DNA of 11,142 bases from an uncultured bacterium (GTDB lineage Bacteria; Patescibacteriota; Patescibacteriia; CAIQCM01): contig CAIQCM010000042.1 of the NCBI GenBank assembly GCA_903870305.1, positions 1-11,142 on the forward strand. The letters run 5' to 3'. The position numbers were made by a program, and so were the translations under genes. Positions 6,019 through 11,142 of this stretch are shown here, one piece after another. Numbering within the stretch: the first letter of the stretch is position 1; each line of letters begins with the position of its first letter. The notes beneath the pieces were generated by a model. That model was not told where the DNA came from. It ran no database searches and saw only the letters and a list, made by a program, of their open reading frames with translations.

Positions 6019-7616
6019 ACATATACCGCATTTTGACCGCCAATGTTATCGAGGTGGTCAACAATCTCCACCTAAAAAATCTTGACCTGCTTACGGTTGG
6101 AATTTCGATCGCCGCCATTTCTATTTTGGGTTTTGTCATCTATTTCAACAATCGCTCAAGCATTACGAACAAGACCTTTGCCGCCCTCTCCGCCTCCGCC
6201 ATGATCTGGGCCGCTGTTAATTACTTGAGCTACCAGACGAATAATTATGCCGAGCTGACGCTATGGCTTCTGCGAACCGTATTATTTTTTGCCGTTTGGT
6301 TCGCATATTTTCTTTTCAAATTAACCTATGTTTTTCCGGGGAACGAAATGGTTTTTCCCAAGTGGTATAGATCATTTCTGGTGCCTTTTGTGGTCTTTAC
6401 CTCGCTTTTAACCTTGACGCCGTTTGTTTTTTTCGGGATCTCGCAAATCTCTGCCGTCGGTTCGGTATCGCATGCAACGATCCTCCCGGGAATCGCGGTA
6501 TTCGGGATCGTTGTTTTCATTTTAATTTTTGGAAGTTTTTTCAATTTGATAAAAAAATTACGCGAAGCGAAAAAGGCCGAAAAACCGAAGTTCCGCCTGA
6601 TGCTTGTCGGAACCATTATCACCTTTGGTTTGATCATCACCTTTAATTTTATTTTTCCGATCGCTCTTTTTAACGTTAAATACATCCCCTTGGGCGGTCT
6701 CTTTATCTTCCCTTTTGTCGCCTTCACCGCCTACGCCATTTTTAAACACCGGCTTTTCAACGTTAAGAATATCGTCACCGCCGTTTTCACTTTTTTCCTT
6801 TGCTTTGTGACGCTGGTCGAGATCGTCTTCGCCCCCGACACAACGCAAATGCTGCTTCGGATCGCCGTCTTTTTCGTCTCGCTCATGATCAGCATCAAGT
6901 TGGTCCAGAATACTTTTGAATTGGAAGCGGCCAACGAGAAAAAAGCCGAGTTCATGTCTTTCGCCTCGCACGAATTGCGGTCGCCGATCACTTCCATTAA
7001 GAATTATTCCGAGCTGCTTCTTGAGGGCGGTATGGGCAAGCTTAATCCGGATATTAAGGACGGCGTGCAAAAGATATTGGTATCGGCGAACGGCGCGATC
7101 GCGCTTATCGCCCAATACTTGAACAAGGCCAAAATGGAACTTAATCAGTTCACGTATTTCATCACCGTTTTCGACATTGCCAAAACGGTTCGCGCCGCCG
7201 TGGACAATGTCCAAGTGAATGCCGAACAAAAAGGCGTTTTCGTGACATTGAAGCTTGATGAAAAAGCGGTTGTTAACGTGAAAGCTGACGAAGGCAAGGT
7301 CAGGGAAGCCATTGGCAACATTTTGGATAATGCCATTAAATTCACCAAGATCGGCGGCGTTCTCGTTACGGTCGAGGACGGGCGCGACAAGGTCATTGTC
7401 AAGATCGCCGATACCGGCGCCGGGATCAGTCCCGACATGATGCCGCTCCTTTTTAAAAAATTCTCAAAAGATGATTCGCAAAAGAACATTATGGGCAGCG
7501 GCCTCGGGCTGTTCCTCTCCCGAACGTTCGTCGACGCCATGAAAGGGCGCTTGTGGGCGGAATCCGAAGGCGAAGGCCGCGGCTCGCAATTTTATATCGA
7601 ACTTCCAAAAACATGA
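6015..7616 (+). CDS. Membrane sensor histidine kinase with multi-TM N-terminal domain
   Basis: A 533-aa sensor kinase. Residues 1-297 contain eight or nine hydrophobic segments (about 25-44, 54-73, 82-104, 119-140, 157-178, 194-215, 225-243, 252-272, 279-297), like the 7TM sensor regions of this kinase group. The cytoplasmic part has the HisKA phosphoacceptor SFASHELRSPITS with His319, then an HATPase_c domain with N box NILDNA (435-440), G1 DTGAGI (466-471), F box FKKFSKD and G2 GSGLGL (494-499). All catalytic boxes are present, so it should be active. It overlaps the methyltransferase gene by 4 nt (ATGA), with a close GGAG at 6009-6012. No response regulator lies in the window, so it is an orphan here. 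The signal is unknown; the context suggests something linked to the upstream enzymes. Confidence 0.92.
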   Translation: MNIYRILTANVIEVVNNLHLKNLDLLTVGISIAAISILGFVIYFNNRSSITNKTFAALSASAMIWAAVNYLSYQTNNYAELTLWLLRTVLFFAVWFAYFLFKLTYVFPGNEMVFPKWYRSFLVPFVVFTSLLTLTPFVFFGISQISAVGSVSHATILPGIAVFGIVVFILIFGSFFNLIKKLREAKKAEKPKFRLMLVGTIITFGLIITFNFIFPIALFNVKYIPLGGLFIFPFVAFTAYAIFKHRLFNVKNIVTAVFTFFLCFVTLVEIVFAPDTTQMLLRIAVFFVSLMISIKLVQNTFELEAANEKKAEFMSFASHELRSPITSIKNYSELLLEGGMGKLNPDIKDGVQKILVSANGAIALIAQYLNKAKMELNQFTYFITVFDIAKTVRAAVDNVQVNAEQKGVFVTLKLDEKAVVNVKADEGKVREAIGNILDNAIKFTKIGGVLVTVEDGRDKVIVKIADTGAGISPDMMPLLFKKFSKDDSQKNIMGSGLGLFLSRTFVDAMKGRLWAESEGEGRGSQFYIELPKT

Positions 7617-7642
7617 AAAGAGACCCCGAGGGGTCTCTTTTT
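7616..7642. terminator. Bidirectional intrinsic terminator between convergent genes
   Basis: AAAAGAGACCC (7616-7626) pairs with GGGTCTCTTTT (7631-7641) around the loop CGAG. It has a T-run at the 3' end on both strands, and it lies exactly between the TGA of the kinase gene and the TAA of the minus-strand kinase-like gene. It should stop transcription from both sides. Confidence 0.92.
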
Positions 7643-8198
7643 AGATCAAGCCGCGTTCTTTCAATGCGGCCATTATTTTATCGGCGTTCTCTTGCGGACC
7701 CTTGGCAGCGGTCGTATCGAGGACAAAGTCGTAATGCGACGGATCAAAGTAATTGTCAATTCCGTACAGGCGCTTAAATTTGGCGACATACCGCGCGACG
7801 CGCGTGGCCACGATCTTCCGAGTTTCTTCAACGGATGAATAATCGGGCTCATCGCTCCTATGCAGTCCGGTTTTTTTATCTTCGAAAATGCGCTGCGCGC
7901 CTTCGCGTTCATCGACCGTGACCAAGATCTTAAAGGAATGGGGGATCGTATACCAAGCGATCAATCCCTCGACAATGATATTGTCCTCGGTCTTGCCCAA
8001 TTTTTTTTGAAAGCCGTCGATCTCATGGTCGGCGTCATCGTTGCCGGAAATGAGTTCGTCGATCGTCACGCCATTCTCATTGGCCATCTTTCCAAGAATA
8101 TCGCCCGCCGAATAAAATTTCATGCCCAAGCGCTTGGCGAGCACTTTAGCGGCCGAGGTTTTTCCTCCGCCCGGGACGCCGGTGATGGTGATGATCAT
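7641..8198 (-). CDS. Cytidylate-kinase-like P-loop nucleoside monophosphate kinase
   Basis: A 185-aa soluble P-loop kinase of the archaeal-type cytidylate kinase / AAA_18 group, likely transferring phosphate from ATP to CMP/dCMP. The Walker A is GVPGGGKTS (7-15); FYSAGDILGKMA (28-39) matches the NMP-binding segment of archaeal CMP kinases; an Arg-rich lid (EETRKIVATRVARYVAKFKRLYG) and the closing YDFVLDTT are family-typical. The length fits the family. The start MIITITGVPGGGKT is the usual N-terminus; no Shine-Dalgarno is seen upstream. It is the last of three minus-strand genes and ends at the shared terminator. CMP is the likeliest acceptor, but another nucleotide or small molecule cannot be excluded, because many CPR proteins of this type are only annotated as AAA family. 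Confidence 0.8.
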   Translation of the reverse strand: MIITITGVPGGGKTSAAKVLAKRLGMKFYSAGDILGKMANENGVTIDELISGNDDADHEIDGFQKKLGKTEDNIIVEGLIAWYTIPHSFKILVTVDEREGAQRIFEDKKTGLHRSDEPDYSSVEETRKIVATRVARYVAKFKRLYGIDNYFDPSHYDFVLDTTAAKGPQENADKIMAALKERGLI

Positions 8199-8207
8199 AA
8201 TGGGTGT

Positions 8208-8275
8208 TAGAATTTAGAAGTTAGAACTTAGTACATAGTACGAAGAAAGAACTACGTTCTAAGTACTAAATTCTA
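8208..8275. repeat. AT-rich inverted repeat between two minus-strand genes
   Basis: TAGAATTTAG (8208-8217) pairs with CTAAATTCTA (8266-8275), and TTAGAAC (8221-8227) pairs with GTTCTAA (8256-8262). This gives 17 paired bases with a 3x3 internal loop and a 28-nt apical loop that itself holds GTAC words. The element fills most of the 84-bp gap between the pseudouridine synthase stop and the cytidylate-kinase-like start. There is no T-run, so it is not an obvious terminator. Confidence 0.7.
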
Positions 8276-8282
8276 TGTTCTA

Positions 8283-9149
8283 TTACGGAACATTCGTGAA
8301 TTCCGGCGGCAGAGGGGACTCGTAAACGACCGCATTGCCTTGCATGTCGGTAAAACCGATCTTCGAGGCGTGAAGCAGTAAGCGCTTGGCTTTGACGCGG
8401 GCGTCCTTGGGCGCATAAAGCGTATCGCCGACAATGGGGTGGCCCATGTGTTTCATGTGTACCCTGATCTGGTGCATGCGTCCGGTTTCGGTCGTGATCT
8501 TCAATAGCGTTGCTTTTTTGCCGCTTCTTAATATCTCAAAGTGCGTGACGGCGCTGAGCCCATCGGGCTTCACTGACATTCGTCCTTTGCGGTTGCGGCC
8601 GATCGAGGCGCGGATCGTTCCCGATGGTTGTACAACGACGCCAAGAACAACAGCGGCATATTCTTTGTTCATTTTATGGTCGGCGAATTGGTTTTTCAAA
8701 TAATCGTAGGCCGCTTCGGTTTTGGCCGCAATCATGACCCCAGAGACATCACGGTCCAAGCGGTGAACGATTCCCGGCCGGTGCGGTTCGCCGACGTTCC
8801 TGATCAGTGGATTGTAAGCGAGCAAGCGGTTCACGAGCGTGCCGGTCTTGCGCTCGGAGGTGGCATGCACCGTAAGCCCGGCCGGTTTGTCGATGACCAA
8901 ATAATCCTTGGTCTCGGCGAGCACGGCTAAAAGCCCGGGTTCTTCGGGCAGTTCTTTGCTTGAGGCAGGCAAGGTCGTCACCACGTCGCCGGTTTTAAGG
9001 CGAAGTCCGGCGCTCGCCGGCTTTCCGTTCACATTTGCTTCGTTTCGTTTAATGGTATGCAAGACCGCCGAGCGGGTAACGCCAAGCTTCTCGGACAAGT
9101 AAACGTCGAGCCGTTTTTTTGTATCGATTTGGTCAACGATGAATTTCAT
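8283..9149 (-). CDS. RluA-family RNA pseudouridine synthase
   Basis: A 288-aa enzyme that isomerises uridine to pseudouridine in structured RNA, most likely 23S rRNA as for RluD/RluC, though the target cannot be set from sequence. An N-terminal S4 RNA-binding domain spans about 12-58 (KRLDVYLSEKLGVTRSAV through LKTGDVV). The catalytic domain follows with VIDKPAGLTVH (85-95), the motif HRLDRDVSG (129-137) with catalytic Asp132, and the late motif ETGRMHQIRVHMKHMGHPIVGD. Length and domain order match RluD-like enzymes, and all key residues are present. The ATG at 9149 lacks a Shine-Dalgarno and is preceded by ATATAT. It is separated from the upstream CCA-enzyme gene by 107 bp containing a multi-hairpin repeat. 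Confidence 0.95.
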   Translation of the reverse strand: MKFIVDQIDTKKRLDVYLSEKLGVTRSAVLHTIKRNEANVNGKPASAGLRLKTGDVVTTLPASSKELPEEPGLLAVLAETKDYLVIDKPAGLTVHATSERKTGTLVNRLLAYNPLIRNVGEPHRPGIVHRLDRDVSGVMIAAKTEAAYDYLKNQFADHKMNKEYAAVVLGVVVQPSGTIRASIGRNRKGRMSVKPDGLSAVTHFEILRSGKKATLLKITTETGRMHQIRVHMKHMGHPIVGDTLYAPKDARVKAKRLLLHASKIGFTDMQGNAVVYESPLPPEFTNVP

Positions 9150-9157
9150 ATATATCC

Positions 9158-9222
9158 GTCATACCGACGAAAGTCGGTATCCACGGCCGTCCGACGTGGA
9201 CCCCGATTTTCATCGGGGTGAC
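9158..9222. repeat. Three-hairpin dispersed repeat, copy 1
   Basis: A 65-bp element from GTCATACC to GGGGTGAC with three stem-loops: ATACCGAC (9161-9168) with GTCGGTAT (9173-9180) around GAAA; CCACG (9181-9185) with CGTGG (9195-9199); and CCCCGAT (9201-9207) with ATCGGGG (9212-9218) around TTTC. The outer hairpins both give a GAAA tetraloop, on opposite strands. The second copy is at 10985-11081. It resembles the GTCAT-bounded palindromic intergenic repeats found in many bacterial genomes. Confidence 0.85.
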
Positions 9223-9235
9223 ATAGCAAGCCGGA

Positions 9236-9260
9236 TTAGATATTAGTCGTTAGATATTAG
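9236..9260. repeat. Short direct repeat overlapping the end of the CCA-enzyme gene
   Basis: TTAGATATTAG occurs at 9236-9246 and 9250-9260, separated by TCG. The second copy contains the TAA stop of the minus-strand CCA-enzyme gene (9257-9259). It shares TTAG-type words with the 8208-8275 element. Confidence 0.7.
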
Positions 9261-10879
9261 ATATTTTTTATGAATCTTTCCGCTTCTCTCCGGTTCTTCA
9301 CTTTGCCTTCCAATTGCGCTTCGCGCAAGGCCGCGATCAATTCGCCGACCTTTGGGCCGGGTTTAAGCTTAAGGAGTTTCATGATCTGCCCGCCGTTAAT
9401 GACCGGCGGCGGAAGTTTGTTGCCGGCGCCGAGCGCGGTCAGTTCATCGATCCGTTCCATGAGGCGCACCAAGTTTTTTAAATGGTCGGGCCCCAGTCCG
9501 CCTTCGGGCACGGCGGCCATGCCGTCGCAATACATGACCATCAAAAGTTCGCGCCCCGGGAGGTTTGGATTGAAAAAATATTTTTCCAGCGTGTTGGGGC
9601 GGATCTCGTCAATATGGCCGTTTAGCACGAATAAATGGTTCCTGACGATCCAAGCAAGTTTTTCGGTATCAATGTCAAATCCTTCGGCCGCCGAGAGCGT
9701 TAGCCGCTTGGCTATTGCTTCGGTCATTTCCGCGCCAACGCGGTCGTGGTTGGTGTAACGCACGCGGTCGGTGCCGTGCTCTTCCGGCGTTTGCATGGTC
9801 GAGGGTTTGCCGAGGTCGTGATATAGCGTGCCAAAGTACACAAGCGCAGGGGGTTTTTCAGCGCCGAACAATTTTTTGAACCCAATGTCGCCAATGCGCG
9901 AAAGCGCGAGGCGCGTGTGCGTCCAGACATCACCTTCGCTGTGAAAGTTCACGGGTTGTTTGCAGCCGCGCATGGCCAAGAGCTCCGGCATGAGCGTTTC
10001 GGTCGCGCCGCTCTCGAACCAAAGATCGTATGCGCGGACCGGATCGTTAACGAGCGCCTTGGTCAGTTCGCGCGCGATTATCTCGGTGGCCACCACGCGC
10101 ATGTTGCCCAGGGGTGTGTGCTGGTAATCGTTCACGTGCGGCATGAAAATGCGGATTGCGCCCATGGTGTGGGGTTCGATATTAAAACCAAGTTGGCAAG
10201 CAAAACGCAAGCCGCGCAACATGCGTGAATAATCCTCGCGAAAGCGTTCGCCCGCTTCGCCCACGGTGCGGATCGTTTTTGCGCGCAGATCTTTTTGCCC
10301 ATCGAACGGATCGATGAGCGCTGGCTTGGGGGTTAGCCGCAGCGCCATGGCGTTCACCGTAAAATCCCGCCGCGCCAAGTCCTTCTCGATCGGCAGTTCC
10401 GGATCCGAATCCACCGACACATCGCGATACCCGCCCGAGTTGAACGAGTGCTCGGTCCGCGGCAGCGCAATATCGATCGCCGTTTGCCGAGGCGAAGCCT
10501 CGGCGGCGGTCGGCCGAGGCTTCGCCTCGGCTTGCGATTTAGCAAGCATTTCTTGGGTATTTTGCGGCATCGCCCGACGCCGAGGCGAAGCCTCGGCGGG
10601 TGCCTCGGCGGGTAAGAATTTCCACACACCGAACCGTTTTCCGACCAGGTCGACGCGGCCGAGCTTCTTTAAGAACTTTTCCAGCGCCTCGGGTTTAACC
10701 AGCCGCACGACCAGGTCCCAGTCCTTGTTGTCGTCGCGACCCAAAAGGGCGTCGCGGACCGTGCCGCCGACCAAATAAAGCTCGCCTTTGGGGAAGGCGG
10801 CGTGGAAGGCGCTCACGAGCGCTTTGATCGGCTCGCGCTTTTTAAGCGCCAGCAATTTTTCCGGTATCTCGGACGTCAT
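9257..10879 (-). CDS. cca: CCA-adding enzyme / poly(A) polymerase with HD domain, carrying in-frame palindromic inserts
   Basis: A class II tRNA nucleotidyltransferase that adds or repairs the 3' CCA of tRNAs. From Met at 10879 it is 540 aa: GGTVRD (39-44) and the metal-binding DWD (53-55), RRDFTVNAMAL (170-180), the LRGLRFACQLGFNI head-neck motif, then an HD-type domain with FHSEGDVWTHT, LYHDLGKP and NHDRVGAE. The frame stays open upstream to an ATG at 10951, but those 24 codons look non-coding and Met 10879 fits the family start. Between FGVWKF and IDIALPRTE lies an extra stretch (about 91-132) made of AEAPAEASPR, AEAKPR and AEASPR units encoded by palindromic DNA; homologues normally have a short link there. 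It heads the minus-strand run ahead of the pseudouridine synthase. Specificity for CCA rather than poly(A) is inferred. Confidence 0.92.
   Translation of the reverse strand: MTSEIPEKLLALKKREPIKALVSAFHAAFPKGELYLVGGTVRDALLGRDDNKDWDLVVRLVKPEALEKFLKKLGRVDLVGKRFGVWKFLPAEAPAEASPRRRAMPQNTQEMLAKSQAEAKPRPTAAEASPRQTAIDIALPRTEHSFNSGGYRDVSVDSDPELPIEKDLARRDFTVNAMALRLTPKPALIDPFDGQKDLRAKTIRTVGEAGERFREDYSRMLRGLRFACQLGFNIEPHTMGAIRIFMPHVNDYQHTPLGNMRVVATEIIARELTKALVNDPVRAYDLWFESGATETLMPELLAMRGCKQPVNFHSEGDVWTHTRLALSRIGDIGFKKLFGAEKPPALVYFGTLYHDLGKPSTMQTPEEHGTDRVRYTNHDRVGAEMTEAIAKRLTLSAAEGFDIDTEKLAWIVRNHLFVLNGHIDEIRPNTLEKYFFNPNLPGRELLMVMYCDGMAAVPEGGLGPDHLKNLVRLMERIDELTALGAGNKLPPPVINGGQIMKLLKLKPGPKVGELIAALREAQLEGKVKNRREAERFIKNI
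10486..10609. repeat. Three palindromic repeat copies and a half copy inside the CCA-enzyme gene
   Basis: The 19-bp palindrome GCCGAGGCGAAGCCTCGGC occurs at 10486-10504 and 10579-10597, and in inverted form (central TTC) at 10513-10531. A half copy GCCTCGGC lies at 10602-10609. Each is an 8-bp stem with a 3-nt loop. In the minus-strand gene all are in frame and encode AEASPR or, for the inverted copy, AEAKPR. Confidence 0.9.
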
Positions 10880-10886
10880 TACCTCT

Positions 10887-10916
10887 ATCTTACGCGATAC
10901 GGCCCCACATGGACAA
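10887..10916 (-). promoter_or_regulatory. Weak candidate promoter for the CCA-enzyme gene
   Basis: On the minus strand TTGTCC (10916-10911) and TAAGAT (10892-10887) lie 18 bp apart and match -35 and -10 boxes at 4/6 each. Transcription would begin almost at the ATG at 10879, giving a leaderless or near-leaderless message. This would agree with the poor ribosome site there (GAGG only 2 nt from the ATG). Confidence 0.25.
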
Positions 10917-10965
10917 TGGGCGCTAAAAATGATAGAAGTTAATAGTCGCATAGGGGCTTTTCGAC

Positions 10966-11081
10966 GTCATACCGACCTTTCGTCGTCATACCGGCGATCA
11001 ATATGGGAAAAGCATGCCCCGTACCGTGATACGGGGCCGGTATTCACGGCCGTCGTGGACCCCGGCTTTCGCCGGGGCGAC
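10966..11081. repeat. Three-hairpin dispersed repeat, copy 2, with inserted hairpin and a tandem partial unit
   Basis: The main copy runs from GTCATACCGG (10985) to GGGGCGAC (11081). ATACCGG (10988-10994) pairs with CCGGTAT (11037-11043), CACG (11045-11048) with CGTG (11054-11057), and CCCCGGC (11060-11066) with GCCGGGG (11071-11077) around TTTC, as in copy 1. Instead of a GAAA loop, the first hairpin holds 42 nt including a further stem, CCCCGTA (11017-11023) with TACGGGG (11030-11036). A partial unit, GTCATACCGAC, precedes it at 10966-10976 with a 19-bp period. The element ends 23 bp before the tRNA. Confidence 0.8.
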
Positions 11082-11104
11082 AAAAACATTTGCTTCTCGC
11101 ATGG

Positions 11105-11142
11105 GGGCGCGTAGCTCAGTGGTAGAGCTGACGTCTTATACA
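11105..11142 (+). tRNA. Partial tRNA, apparent anticodon UAU (Ile), cut by the window end
   Basis: The 5' half of a tRNA is clear: acceptor strand GGGCGCG (11105-11111), T8 A9, D stem GCTC (11114-11117) with GAGC (11125-11128) around AGTGGTA, one linker base, then the anticodon stem 5' strand GACGT (11130-11134) and loop CTTATAC (11135-11141). With U33 at 11136 the anticodon is TAT at 11137-11139, reading AUA isoleucine. The final base A (11142) can pair with T 11134. The anticodon stem 3' strand, T arm and acceptor 3' strand are outside the window, so the type call is provisional. Confidence 0.85.

Noticed and set aside
8208..8275. CRISPR-like or terminator reading of the AT-rich repeat
   Set aside because: There are no regularly spaced direct repeats with unique spacers, and no T-run follows the stem.
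10266..10778. 170-codon plus-strand frame opposite the CCA-enzyme gene
   Set aside because: Shadow of the real gene; its Ser/Arg/Ala-rich composition and lack of motifs argue against coding.
10880..10951. Upstream extension of the CCA-enzyme gene to the ATG at 10951
   Set aside because: The 24 extra residues (MRLLTSIIFSAHCPCG...) do not fit the family N-terminus and the stretch contains a candidate promoter.

Overview
The window looks like a chromosomal piece from an uncultured bacterium, probably of the Candidate Phyla Radiation (Patescibacteria, Parcubacteria-like). This is inference from gene style: a TrmB-type regulator, a compact archaeal-type cytidylate-kinase-like gene, a many-TM histidine kinase without a partner, weak or absent Shine-Dalgarno sites, and AT-rich or palindromic repeats between genes. 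The standard code fits, because TGA acts as the stop in several genes.

Left part (1-7642, plus strand). A TrmB-like regulator is followed by about 460 bp without a convincing gene but with many stem-loops. Then comes a tight run of five genes: a PaaK/LuxE-like acyl-adenylating ligase, an E1/ThiF-like adenylating enzyme, an FMN nitroreductase-like protein, a SAM methyltransferase-like protein, and a membrane histidine kinase. The last three overlap by 4-8 nt. A symmetric bidirectional terminator closes the run. The ThiF-like and nitroreductase-like proteins resemble the two halves of Rv1355c/MoeY-type fusions. With the ligase and methyltransferase they suggest an uncharacterised pathway that activates a carboxylate and then reduces and methylates a small molecule. 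This is the best candidate here for an undescribed system; its product is unknown. The ThiF gene has a probable frameshift, or recoding site, at a run of nine T.

Right part (7641-10879, minus strand). Three housekeeping genes, read from right to left: a CCA-adding enzyme/poly(A) polymerase with an HD domain, an RluA-family pseudouridine synthase, and a cytidylate-kinase-like P-loop enzyme. They are separated by repeat-rich spacers. The CCA-enzyme gene carries three copies of a 19-bp palindrome inserted in frame. Two copies of a multi-hairpin repeat bounded by GTCATACC and GGGGYGAC lie at 9158-9222 and 10985-11081.

Right edge. A plus-strand tRNA begins at 11105 and is cut by the window end just after its anticodon loop; the visible anticodon is UAU (Ile).
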